The translations under genes were made by a program, and so were the position numbers. Under the pieces are notes generated by a model. The model saw only the letters and a list, made by a program, of their open reading frames with translations, ran no database searches and was not told where the DNA came from. This document shows, one piece after another, positions 21,001-32,864 of a stretch of 64,000 nt of DNA. Origin of the DNA: Henckelia pumila (Eukaryota > Streptophyta > Magnoliopsida > Lamiales > Gesneriaceae); assembly GCF_033568475.1 (NCBI RefSeq), contig NC_133121.1, forward strand, positions 26,829,374-26,893,373, written 5' to 3'. Each line of letters begins with the position of its first letter. The first letter of the stretch is position 1.

Positions 21001-24000
21001 GACACAAATTTTAGATTTTTGAAAATTTATATATATAACATTAAAATATTTTTTTGCCCTTATAATATTTTGTATGCATTAGTACTATTAATAATACTCC
21101 ACTGTGCCTAATTAATTTATTATGGACAATATGTTCTTTATAATATCACTTCTTATATAATAAATTTTAGCTTACCTAAAAAACTCAAATACAAACTTTT
21201 ATTTGTTAGCAACTGAAGTTTAAAAAATTATAACAATCTCTTATATTATTATATATAAATAAATAAAAAATATTTTATTTTGACATCAAAATTTAGTATT
21301 ATTTATATTGTATCGTAAGTTTTAGTATAGGAATACAAAGTATTCGTCAATTTTTTTTCACAAAAATATAAAAAAATATTGGGATGTAAAATTTTTTGAT
21401 TTACCAATACGACTAAAGTTTGGGGAAAAAATAAAATATTTTTAATATTAAAAGTAACATTATTATGTTATTTTTTTATATTTTTTAAAAAAGTTAGAAT
21501 ATATCCTCTAGCAATTAATGACAATTTTTATAATATAAAATTTTTATGTAAACTCTACATATAATATATATAGGATTACACTGCTAAAAACTAAATATTA
21601 AAGCTAATTTTCATTTATTTTCTTTTTTTTATTTTGAAGAATGTTAATATACAACTATATTTATAACTATGATAAATAATATTTCACTTTTAAAAAACAA
21701 TTTAGTGAGTAGGTATATCTCTTTTTTAAGATGATATGATTAATTAGAAAATTAGTTTTTTAACTTAAAAAAAAGATATGCAATAAAAAAAATTTAGAAG
21801 TTAAAAGAAAGCATAACTTGTTTTTTTTTTTTGAAGGAAAAGCATAACTTGTTTTGAAAAGTTGAAAATAAAATATAAATTAAGATGAAAATAGAACTAA
21901 CGATAAATATTTGTTTCGATAATTTTTTTAATATTAACGATATTTATATATTATATTATAATTTTTTGCGTAAATAATATTTAGGATAATTAATTTAGAA
22001 ATTGAAACTATTATTTACTAAATATAAATTAATCAATGAAAGGGTAACATATCAATTTTTAAGACAAAGTTAAATATTGATACAATATACGTATTAGAGC
22101 TGGGAAAGTTTTAACAGGTCTTTATTTTATATATGCTGTATTTAGTATTTGCATTTTATTTTTAATAATGTAATGGAAATTTGGACAACTAAGGTTCCAT
22201 TTAGACTTGTACTCATATAACGTTTTTATGAAAATATTTTTAAAATTTTTTATAAAATGTTTTTAAAGTTGTTTTAAGAATAAATATGTGTTTAGACAAC
22301 TATTTTATAAAAACATTATAACATCACAAAATTAATGTTGTTCATCTTTGTCTTCCATAGTTACATTATAAGAATATTTAAAAACACATTTCAAGTATTT
22401 TTTAAAAACTATACTTAGATAACACTTTTTAAAAAATATTTTCAAAAATATTTTACAAAAGTTTTATCCAAACATATACTTTAAGTTTTTTACTTATAAA
22501 ACACCAAAAACGTTTTAAAAGTATATGTCCAAACGGAACATAAGTGATGATAAATCATTAAACATTGATAAAGGTGATACACTCAAAGTTGTCATCAATA
22601 TTGATCCGTGGAATGGCGAGTCTGAACTCTCAAGTGTTGTAATTTTTTGAATAATGAAGATCAAATAAAGAATTAAGGATATATTTTTCGAAAAAATGCA
22701 TCCAAACATATTCTAAAAAAGAAAAAGAATAATTTATTCTCAAAAAAGGGTTGTAACTGTAATTGAGTCAAATCATGTGCAAAAAAATCAAAATACGATA
22801 AATACTTGCATCACAGCGCATGCAATTACAATACTGGCAAGAGGGGTGCTCCGAGCAAAAATTTTAAAAGGTCAAGGACAAATTAGTCTATTAATTTTTA
22901 TTGGGGGTTTTATGACAATCAGCATTTTCGCAGTGGGTACGGATGCTATTAGCCCCACATAATCATAAGGGTACAATCATATGCGCTACCTACATAGCAT
23001 CAAGATCCAAAAAAGAAGCTTGTCTACTGTTTAAATAGGCTGATCATGCTACGGTTTAGGCGGTTTTTTCGCAAAATTCAAATTGAGCCGCCATGTACAG
23101 TTCTGTTTGAAATAATTATCTTTTATGTAAAATCAGTTTTTCAATAAAGCAAGAACCACCACCATTGAGTTATCAGTAAAATATAACCAAAAATATATAT
23201 ATATATTCAAATAAAAATAGTAAATAAAATGCCATTTAAATAGAAAAAACAGTCAAATTATATAAAAAAGTTCTATAATTAATTTTTAAATCTTCAAAAT
23301 TTTTTACTAAATAAATATGTATTTTTAGGCGTTATTATTATCATTTTTATTAGATATACTAGTGTCTAATGAAAACCAAACTTTTGATTTTAAAATAAAA
23401 TTATGTAGGGACCATATATGATTGTATAGTTTTTTATGGATGTTTTTTTCTATTTGACTAGAGTAAATATTTACATGTATCATTGAATAATTTTTTTACA
23501 TTGTAGAAGAAAAGTGAAAATTAGGACTAGTGATAGGTACATAATTGAAATTTTACAGATTCAAATTAGAAAACAATCTCTCAACCCTAAAGTTGGAGCC
23601 TATTGCACCATAAAAAAAGTGAAAATCTTCTACTTAAAAAATTGTGTAAAATTATGTCAAAATTAAATTAAGTTTTTTTTATTACTTGCTTTAGGTTAAA
23701 TAAAAATCAAGTGATATACAACTATATCACTAATAATAAAAAATAATTACTTTATTATGCAGCACGGTTAGTGCAGCTTTCTATTCAAATTACCACCGCA
23801 TGGCTCTAGCTGTCAGATGGACCAACTTATGGTTGGGCGGGCCGACCCATCAAAAACCCACCAATTGGCGGGTCGAGGGTGGGCCGACACACCATCCCGA
23901 CAAGCTTAGGGGGCCAACCCGTGAGTTGACTCACTACAAATAAAAATTAATAAATAAAAAAATCATTAAATTAATTATAAATTTTATTTCATAAATAAAT

Positions 24001-27000
24001 ATTAATAGACACATATTAATAAAAATTTTAATCATTGATTCACACGTATAAACTTTATATAAATTAATTAATACAAAAAAAATTCACAACTTTAATTAAA
24101 AAACATACATATATCACCATAAAGTTTTAAAAACAAAACTTAAATTTTTTTCTCAAGGCCCACAGGCCAACCCAAGCCCGGCTTAGGTTGGCCCGCCTTT
24201 AGTTGGGTGTGTGTAGGGCGGCCGACCCGGCGGAAGCAACCCAAATTGACGGCTGTGAGTCCGCACCATATTACATTGTACGGGGTGAATTTTTTTTCCC
24301 AATAGGGGTTTTCTTTAATATAATGAAAATGGCAGTGTGGTGCTGTTCGCTTCAGTCAGTTTTTAAAATAATTTGATCAGCCCCAAGACGGTTATAACTT
24401 TTGTTAAATCCTTTTTTTTAACTATCCACGATTCGAAAATAAGAACTTACTGTGTTCCTGAAGCCAAAGGCTCTCCGTCGTTCTCAAACTCGTTTAATGT
24501 ATCTTGCCATCCATCATCAATTATCAAAAATTTGGGTGGGCAACCTCCCTCACTAAAACTGTTTGAGCCACAAAGATTTATTGCATATAAGGGGATGAAC
24601 AAGGTAATACTTTTCATGAGACATTTAAATCTGAAAGTTTCGGTGTACCTCTCGAGCCCTTGTTTAATGCCCAGTGGATTGACATCTTTATAGAAAGCAT
24701 CCCAAGTGCACCAACCAAACCAATCTAAATGTGCGGGTTTCTAACAATAAAAAAGCACGAGAATAGATACAAAACAAGATTTTAAGTGATCAGAAATCTG
24801 GTCAATTTTATTATTTGTACCTTCTTATGCTTAATATGAGTGAAGGTACCTTTGCGCCCCTCCAATATCCTGCACATGAAGCCATGAGATGATAAGTGAA
24901 CATGAAGCAGTAACTAACAATCATATTAAATGCTGAAATGAATGACAATGGATTCGGTTAGATACTTGATGGAATCCTTGATGAGCTCAAAAGGGTTATC
25001 CCCTGAATTTATAAAGACAGCTTCTGATACATTGATGGTTTCGGTCCAAGCATCTCCTGAATAACAAGACACTACAAATTTCAAAACATAAACTGAAAAG
25101 TAGAAAACACTGAGTTATAAAATTTGCAAGCTCCATGAGAAATCAAATTATAAAATATGAATCAGAATTGACAATATTAAAAATTAGTGACACACCTTCT
25201 ATATGATTCATTGTTAGCAAAGTTTTGTCTCATAATCGTCCCAATATTACTTCACTTATCTAAACAAGCGACCACAATATTCAAAACTAAGCAAGATTAA
25301 TATAGTTTTAGTCATAGGGGTATAGCACGGTGGTCCATGGATGTAGACACTCGTGAACAATGTTGTAAATGGTGGGAGGCGGTGGTGGGGCGGTCAGTGA
25401 CCGCCTACCGCCTCGGCCGCCTAGGCGGTTAAATTTTTTTAGCAATATTTTATTGGTAATTATATATAATCATGCAATGTAATTATAAATAGTCATAATT
25501 TTGTATGTAACATATGTACTTAAACAATGTTGATGCATAAAGAAGTTTTATACAATATAATACAATCTAAACAAAGTGCAAATAATTATATAAATGCAAA
25601 CGAACAAGATAATTAAGGTAGTGGCTGATGGCGGCAGCGGACGGCTGGAGGCAGTTTGAGGTAGGTGGTGGCTGATGGTGGAGGACACTTGAAACCAAAA
25701 GTAAATACAAAAGAGAGTGAGATGTATTTTTATTATATCCAAAGTTTTTTAAATTGATTGAGTTTGACTGGTTTTTAAAATTATTACACTTAGATAGTTG
25801 ACTGGGATTTTAAAATCATTCACTGCCTCGCCCGCCTCCGCCGCCTCGACCGCCTACTGAGACCGCTTTAGACAAAGGCGGGGCGGGTCGAGGGCCACCT
25901 AGCCGACCGCCTCGACCGCCATTTAGAACACTGCCCGTGAATCATGATTGATTACATAAATCCTAAATTATATTTTTGGTTCGTTATATTGTACTAATTC
26001 AAAATCCCACGAGCTTCAAAAAGGATAGTGTAAACGTAAACACTTGGAAATTATTTGAGCTTCAAAGGTTTCGAAATGGGCCAATGCGGCTACTTTACCA
26101 CTTTCAACACAGAACTGGAGCTCATTTGCTGATGTCCCTTGCAGAGTTGAACGAAATTGTCCTTCCAATACTGGCAGAAACAACACGTAGAAACTATTTC
26201 TAACCAATCGTCTGGATGAATTACCACCAGAGACAGCAGGCTCTTCTGTCACTTCCAAAAGCAGCATTTGAGTTTCAATGGGGACATCACTTCCTGAACT
26301 TCCGAACCGAGGTATCATCCACCAAATTTTGTGTCTGAAGAGACACAAAAACTTGTATTCTCTGCAACATTTATGTGGCTGGCATCAATAGAAATCAAAC
26401 ATAGACTTTCACAAAACCGACAAAGCAGAACAAAGTGAATCACACGTTCATAGTCAAGAAGCCTGGATTATTAATAAAAGAAACACAAACTACTCAAAAT
26501 TTGACTCAAGTTTCACTACACGCAGCTTACTTCTCATATAAACAAACTAATATTCTTCACAACATCAAGACTATAATTAATACGCAGGTACTCTGTTTTT
26601 TCTGGAACGAATTAGTATACTTAACAACGTCTGATACCCAGAGAGATGACACGCAGAATAGGCACAAATGACTGTCAAAGAAAGAAAAATATTTTCTTGC
26701 CAAAATCCGAGCTACCTCGGACAATTAACACAGAGGCCAAGGTAAAATAAACAAGAGATTGTGATATATGCTCCCCAGACACACAAATAATCCGAGCTAC
26801 CTCGGACAATTAACACAGAGGCCAAGGTAAAATAAACAAGAGATTGTGATATATGCTCCCCAGACACACAAATATTTTTTAAACATGTAATAAACCTGAA
26901 AACTAGGAACCATAAACCGAATCAAACAAGGAAACTACCAAAGAGCAAGAAATCATAAATTTTTCATACACATTAAAAGAACTCAAAACAGAACTTACTG

Positions 27001-27471
27001 AAGAATTCCAATAGGAAAAACATGACGCGAGCTGGGCATACTAGAACTGGCACCAAGATACACAGCAGAAGTTGATGAAGTAGAAGAAGATAACTCATCA
27101 GTCACCGGATAAACGGCGACATTCGAGGGAACGCCCTTCAACAGGACCTTCCCATTTACTATCAGAGAACCTTCCTTTATGCGTGGCAGCGCCTTCACCT
27201 TCATTGGAGCCTCACCCTTTAAGGGTTCACTCATGGTCTCAGAAGAAGTAGCGTCCCTTTTGAAATCCCGGTTGCCATTTGCTCCACATGATGAAAATTT
27301 GGGAGCAGAAAACCTAAGTCTATAAATTGGGTTTCTTGAAATTGTGGGTTTGAAATGACGAGCCGAACTAAGAATAGAAAAACACACAGATGGAGAACTT
27401 AAGGTCTGTGATCTTAACAAACGCTTGCAGAGAGATCTGGTTCCGCCGCCATGAATGGCGGGATGTGCCAT
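18079..27471 (-). CDS. Raffinose synthase / SIP family protein (GH36), 14 exons
   Basis: Exons (minus strand): 27471..26999, 26361..26099, 25056..24966, 24869..24821, 24740..24649, 24558..24451, 20522..20403, 20312..19902, 19820..19679, 19400..19333, 19205..19071, 19001..18775, 18530..18442, 18360..18079. All introns are GT-AG, phases agree, and the total is 2,550 nt (849 residues). The family transfers galactose from galactinol to sucrose, or hydrolyses raffinose-type oligosaccharides as an alkaline alpha-galactosidase. Sequence alone does not say which. Visible landmarks: [20 protein letters not shown] (about 298..308), [10 protein letters not shown] (333..342), GVKVDVQN with the likely nucleophile D484, and SEDF (546..549), where the family usually has a D-D-F pair. 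The first about 75 residues are rich in Ser and Arg with few acidic residues, which suggests a plastid transit peptide. An upstream in-frame ATG at 27549 is possible, but its extra 26 residues look non-conserved. Introns 2 and 6 hold transposons. No coding defect is seen. Confidence 0.93.
20554..22956. mobile_element. Non-autonomous Mutator-like element in intron 6
   Basis: A 2.4 kb AT-rich element with terminal inverted repeats of about 110 bp: left GGGTTAATGGCATCCG, right (reversed) GGGGCTAATAGCATCCG, both continuing through TGTCATAAAACCCC to a GCACCCC block. The perfect 9 bp duplication ACATAATCA flanks it (20545..20553, 22957..22965). Long inverted ends with a 9 bp duplication are typical of Mutator-like elements. 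No transposase ORF is visible. It contains a Tourist-like MITE (22193..22540). Its left end is only about 30 bp from the exon 7 acceptor of the host gene. Confidence 0.9.
22193..22540. mobile_element. Tourist-like MITE (PIF/Harbinger type), 348 bp
   Basis: Left end GGTTCCATTTAGAC, right end reversed TGTTCCGTTTGGAC, with inverted similarity continuing inward, and a 3 bp duplication TAA on both sides (22190..22192, 22541..22543). A TAA/TTA duplication is typical of PIF/Harbinger elements. It is nested inside the Mutator-like element. Confidence 0.8.
22966..23811. other. Intron 6 sequence, AT-rich, nothing recognised
   Basis: Intronic DNA between the Mutator-like element and a MITE-like segment. 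No repeat ends or coding potential that I can support. Confidence 0.5.
23812..24253. mobile_element. hAT-like MITE remnant in intron 6
   Basis: GC-rich arms flank an AT-rich centre. The left arm begins near AGCTGTCAGATGG and contains GGCGGGCCGACCC. The reversed right arm begins AGCCGTCAATTTGGG and contains GCCGGGTCGGCCGCCC. The shape and CTGTCA-type end recall common plant hAT MITEs. I found no matching 8 bp duplication, so the edges are approximate. Confidence 0.55.
25358..25933. mobile_element. hAT-type MITE in intron 2, 576 bp
   Basis: It starts CAATGTTGTAAATGGTGGG and its reversed right end reads CAGTGTTCTAAATGGCGG. The flanks are CTCGTGAA (25350..25357) and CCCGTGAA (25934..25941), an 8 bp duplication with one mismatch. 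The GC-rich arms are built from GGCGG and CCGCC words. It makes up over half of intron 2. Confidence 0.87.
26705..26874. repeat. 85 bp perfect tandem duplication in intron 1
   Basis: The block starting ATCCGAGCTACCTCGGAC occurs at 26705 and again at 26790, apparently without a mismatch, so the duplication is recent. CCGAG...CTCGG at its start forms a short inverted repeat. Confidence 0.88.
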
Positions 27472-27755
27472 TGGAGGAGTATCGATATCGAGAGTTAGGC
27501 GTCGGCCTTTGACACGTTGAGGTGGAAAACATATGAACCAGGCGACCATGTTCCAGAACTCATCCGATCCTTCCAGTTCCAGACCTGGCCAAGAATAGGG
27601 TCTAATCCGGACCCGTCCGTGTTCAATGGGTTTGACCCGAAACCGTGATCGAACAGATCATTGAGTCTGTTTACGAATTACGGATTCGACCAATGAGTAA
27701 ACCTTTTTAAAATTAAATTAATATATTTATATATAATGAAATATGAGTGAATGTG
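27472..27755. other. Region upstream of the GH36 gene
   Basis: It should contain the promoter and 5' leader of the minus-strand gene. I see no convincing TATA box. Only about 285 bp separate the start codon from the transposon-derived block that begins near 27756, so upstream regulatory DNA is short or transposon-derived. Confidence 0.45.
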
Positions 27756-28978
27756 TTGGGATTGGTTGTGTCTAAAGGTTAATAAACACTTTAAAAATAT
27801 TTGCTTTAAAAATTACCAACTCATGCGACCAGTCGAGTAGGTATTAACCAACTTGACCAAAAATAACAACACCTAAAAACTATCAAAAAACTTAGTAATG
27901 CATAAATAATTTGAATGTTTTTAGTGACTCTTTTTATACTCTATTCAATGATGAATTCAACAAGATAACTAAATATGAGATAAGGAACAGAAAATATATG
28001 CAAGTTCGAAGGAAAATTCCTTCTACGTCTCCACTACTTTCACTTAAGAAGGAATGCAATAGAAGACTTTGGTTTATACATTTTTGCATACAGCCCACTC
28101 CTATTTCAGGACTTATGCACCGCCTAAAAAACAACTCCTAGTAAACTCAATGATAAAACTTCAAATCCTATCAATACGCCACAAAATAATATACAAAGGT
28201 GTTTGAATCTTTCAATCCAAACGAGCAAACTCTTCTTCGAAGGCTCTTTCACTTGAATCGGTCTCAGAAGACCTTGAAAACCTTGAGTGATCCTTGATGA
28301 TCAGATGTATATCTCTTAGGGTGGTTTGAGCATATGAGGATAGAACTTTGAGTGTGCTTAAGTGATCACTAAGATTTTTGAGAGATCGGATAGATAAACT
28401 CTTATTTAGAATGTTAGTGTGTTGGCTTCTCTCATTGTAGCATCCTCTATATATGGAGTATGTTGCAACATTCCTCTTTAACGTTCGAAATTAGGGACAT
28501 TAACTGCCTCATAAATGCAAGAGTAGAGACGTCGTTGTCTTCCTTGATAGATAGTACACTTCAATTAATGCGCGATTTGGACTGCATCGAAATAACGAAA
28601 CAAAGGTTGTAGATAGTTTTGCGTATACTCTGGGCATTGCACAATTCGGGTAAAATTCCGACTTCTTGATTCTTGATGTTGTGCATAGCTTATCAACCAA
28701 ATTGTTTATGATAAACTTCTGAATTCTTTTGAAGTATGTGAAACTTGTATCAGAAGATATTCTCTCGACCGTTATGCAAGATCTCTTATATCGTAAGCGG
28801 TCGAGGAAAGCAATCCGGGCGAGGTAGATATCCGAGTGAGGCAATCATCCGAGCGAGGCAGATACTCATCTTGACCGGGCGAGACATCTTGAACTTCTTG
28901 ATTCTTGAGTACCTGTTATTCAAGTAAACAACAGCTGATCTATAACAATGATATATTGTTTGTTATCACCAAAACTAA
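27756..28978. mobile_element. Possible truncated Copia-type LTR
   Basis: The segment starts TGTTGGGATTGGTTGTGTC and its right end reads TTGTTATCACCAAAACTAAG, which recalls Copia (SIRE-like) LTR ends I know from plants. There is no partner LTR, duplication or coding region. The right end fuses directly to a truncated Tekay-like LTR. The class is tentative. Confidence 0.35.
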
Positions 28979-30191
28979 GATGTATCCGATCTAGAGATCG
29001 GACTATCCGATGAGATGGCGCGACATGTGTTGATAAGATTGTGACATGTGTCGGATCATGTAGATCGGACCGTCCGATCCAGGGAATGTAGCGTCCGATC
29101 TGATGCCTATAAATAGGGGTCCGAATTTCTCATTTTGAAATGCAATGTATCATCTCCTTGGCCCATGTTAACTCGATTTTAAGAGCTTTTGGGTACTCTT
29201 ATTTTAAGAGTTGGAGTAGGTAGTAGTTTTTATATAACGGACAGTGTTCGTAGTAGCAACCAGGTGGCGGAGCTTTGGCGAGGTGTCTAGGGGTCATAGC
29301 TAGGATGCGCCCAGGCTCTGGGGCATGCGACATCAGCGGGCAGACGACGGACGAAGGTATGGTTCTGGCTCATTATAGGAAATAGTGAGTATGCTATAGT
29401 TTAATTAAGGTTTTTAGTGCATGATAGGTGATGTTTGGCATGCTAGATAATACATGGTATTTATGTGTTGTAGTGCTGCATGGTAGGCTTGGACCTAGAG
29501 TGGAGCTTCTAGGATCTGCCTTAGTAAGGTACGGAAGTATTATTCGAGATATCCAGATTGAGTATGCATGTATTATGTGTTTGCATGTATTATGTGATTG
29601 AATGATTTATATGATACAACATGTCATGACTGTATGTTGCATACGTGAGCATATTGATCACATATCTTTGAGATATCCTGTAGTAGGACGCTCACCCTAC
29701 GAGTTGTGGGTGGTTGGATACATAAGTCTTGTGCCAGGTCATCATTATGGTTGGACACTTGTACTAGTACCAGGTCACCATTATCCACTTGGTATAGGAG
29801 CCACCTCCTAAGGCGACGGCGCAAAGTACTATATACCCTGCGCCCGGTCTATGAGCTATTTTCTTGACCTGAGTGTCTTGGTACCCAGTTCATTTGCATA
29901 CATGCACACATTAGTGTATACTCATACTCTTGTACTGAGCATGTTAGGCTCACTTTCGGTTATTTTCTGTTGTCTGGATACCCCATTCAATGGGGCAGAT
30001 GCAGGTAGTTCTCCTGAGGACAGGGAGGTTAGGTGGTGACCAAGGCTGGATGGCAGGGTTGACCACTAGGTTTTGCTTTTCTGGTATTTAGTTTATTTAA
30101 AGTTCCACATTTTCTCTGATTAAGATTATTGATTGATTAATTGCATGCTTAAGCTTATGATTAGTAGGTGATCACGGTGCGGGTCACTATA
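28979..30191 (+). repeat. 5' LTR of the Tekay-like element, 5'-truncated
   Basis: It aligns to the 3' LTR from about 59897 onward, so roughly the first 170 bp are missing. It retains palindromic GATCGG motifs, a TATA box and the end GGGTCACTATA. Divergence from the 3' LTR looks like several percent by eye, making this the oldest dated layer. Confidence 0.82.
29107..29116 (+). promoter_or_regulatory. LTR TATA box
   Basis: CTATAAATAG sits just downstream of a cluster of GATCGGACCGTCCGATC-like palindromes, the same arrangement as in the other two LTRs of this family. Confidence 0.6.
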
Positions 30192-30228
30192 TTTATGGTT
30201 GATCTAGTTAGTATTTGACGGATGTCAT

Positions 30229-32275
30229 TGTAATGCCCCAAAAATATTTAATTTGAGAATTTGCGGAATTTTCGATTTAAATTCCAAGTTTAAGAAATTG
30301 AAGGACTGAATTGAAGTTTGAAAATTTATCAAGGATTGAATTGCAGTTTTGAGAATTTTCAGGGACTAAACCACAAATATTGGATTGACTTAATAATTGA
30401 GTAATTATAAGTGGGTGTATCTCTCTATGTTTGTATCATCTCCTTCCTCATTCATCCGAGAGGAGAGAAGGAAGATTCCCATCACCATTTTTGTTCTTCA
30501 AGATCCAATCCGACATAATCTGACCGGTAGATTTAAAAAATAAGCACGGTTTCGGAATCCTTGCGACGAAGTCTATGTTTCTACGTAAGTATTATGAAAT
30601 TCTACCAAGTTCTAATTTTGGGATGATGTTAGATTCGAGAATTGAGTTGATAAACATGTTCTTGAGTTGATAAAGATGGTATATCTAAGATGGTTTGAGA
30701 AAATACCATCGTTTGAACATGTTTTTTATTTTTGAAACATTTTTGAAAATTCCAGAAATTATGGGTGATGAATTTCGAAAATTGGTGATGAGTTGATGAT
30801 GGGATTGAGTCGAATATTGATGAATAATGATGTTGAGAATTTTTGAAAATATCCGACTTTTAACTGTTATGCCGTCGGTTTGAGTTTTGATGAGCTATTG
30901 GGTATTTGAATTGAACCAAGCATTGAAATGTAATTTTGGGGATGATACTGAGCATGTATATTATCCATTTCAGATTTGAATTGGAGTTTCAAAAATTCGA
31001 GTTGTTGAACAATCGATCAAGGTTTGAATTGATTATCGCCTTGAAATATTGATATTCGATTGAAATGAGATATGAGATTTGTATTGTTGTAGCCATTCAA
31101 GAGTTGAGCATTTCCAGATTTAGGAAATAAGGTATGAGCATACGAGGAAAGAATGAGATTGAACCTCGAGATGAGTTGAATTCTCGAGTCCCGAGAAAAA
31201 ATCACACATTTTACTTATTACATGTTATTGCTTGGCTTATGTGATTCGATTCTCGTATTTTGATTGATGGCATAATTATATTTTGATGTTGCTCGGTGAT
31301 TGCCGATATTTGTTGTTATGCCATTTACATGAATCGATTTACATGCATATGATTGAGATGGTTTTTGAAACGAGCATTAGCGAGAGCAAGCTATGTTGAT
31401 ATACGTATATTGCATCATCTCATTCATATTGAGCCAGCTTTATTTAGAAATTGATAGCATTGATGCCGAGATCGGATACGAATCTTGATGTTGAGGTCGG
31501 ATACGAACCTTGATGTTGGGTCGGATACGAATCACGAGGAGTTGATATACCTATACCGAGATCGGATACGAATCTTGATGTCGGGGTTGGATACGAACCT
31601 CAATGATTGATGCCCGTTGTTGCAAGCCAGCATATTCTCGAACATGCATGTCATGAAAAGCATTATTATAAATAGCATCGACTGAGTCTTATCTTTGAAA
31701 TGCATTTAAGTTGAAATATTTGATTATTATATGCTTCCGTTGTTCATACTAAGTTTTATATTTATCGGTTTTCCGGCTGTTACTTTGTCTCTGTGTGTGC
31801 ATTGCAACAGGTAACCCAGGGCCGAGTCACCGAGAGCCATGAGAGCTTGGGTTGAGTGTAGAAGTGGAATTCCGAGTTATTTTTGGCGGGTTGTGTTGAT
31901 TTTGCCTAGAGGAGTCAAATATTCGTATTTTGAGAAATGATGTATTTTAATTTCATTTTTATGGTTTTCAACTCCTTTTGGATTGTATGTTGTAATTATG
32001 TATCGAGTTTTTGATTTTCCGGGTTTTTAGAATTTTTGAGCAGATTTTGAGAAATCAGGCAGTAACTGCCATTTTTCAGGAAAAGCAAAAGCGCATGGTG
32101 TTGCGCTTCTGCTCATGGATTGGGCCCATGCGCATAAGCGCAAGGTAAGTTTTAATTTTAAAAAAAATAAAATTTTTGGCGACGTATGTAAGATTTTGCG
32201 TCGCCAAATGTCTTAAAAAAATTGTCCCGGAACCATTTTGCATCGTCGTTTCATATGTTGCGCCGGGGTCCCACA
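30229..32275 (+). mobile_element. Solo LTR, 2,047 bp, inside the Tekay-like element
   Basis: It begins TGTAATGCCCC and ends GGGTCCCACA, with the perfect duplication GTCAT at 30224..30228 and 32276..32280. No internal region. About five copies of a GG(A)TCGGATACGAA(T/C)CT phrase occur at 31463..31612. The plus orientation is assumed from the start motif. The family is gypsy-like but not assigned. Confidence 0.87.
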
Positions 32276-32280
32276 GTCAT

Positions 32281-32864
32281 GAACCTGCTAAGTTACGGCT
32301 TGGATTCGACAGTATGAGAATTAACTTGGATAGTGAAAGTTGAGCACTTAGGTGTTCATTTTTGCTTTGAAATAGTCAGTTAGACTGGTGCAAGTTTAGT
32401 GCCCAGTGACTATTTGTGACAATCGTCTGAGGCAGTCAGAGATAGATGTAGTTGTTTCCAAGAAATATTCTAGTTCAGCTTTTGGATTTCCTTCTGCTTA
32501 AGAAGAGTTGATAAGAAGTTTTAGTTCTAATTTATCTGTGGCAGATACAGGTGTTGTAACCTCGTGATGGGGGAAGTAAATGTTCTTTTGTAGAAAGAAC
32601 GATTGGAATTGTTCATTACTTGGTGATTTGGAACTGAACTGTAAGATTTCTAATCATTGGAAGAAACTGATAGGATGAGTACAATACTCAAATATTCAGT
32701 TCTCAGAAATGTTTCTGCAGCATTTCTAGGATTTTATTGTCAGAAATTGATCTAGCAAGTGTTTGAATTTCAATGGGTACTAACAGGATAACATCAAGTG
32801 TTTAGACGTGGAAAAAAGACAACAGCCGAGATCTAAAGTTACCAGGTCCAGCGGGATTGTTGTC
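32281..32864 (+). other. Remnant of Tekay-like internal region
   Basis: Sequence between the solo LTR and the Athila-like element. It should be old gag-pol DNA of the host element by position, but it is too decayed for me to read a protein. Confidence 0.45.

Noticed and set aside
27472..27549. Upstream ATG at 27549 as the start of the GH36 gene
   Set aside because: It is in frame, but the 26 extra residues do not resemble a transit peptide start, and the next ATG gives a better Ser/Arg-rich leader. Kept only as an alternative.
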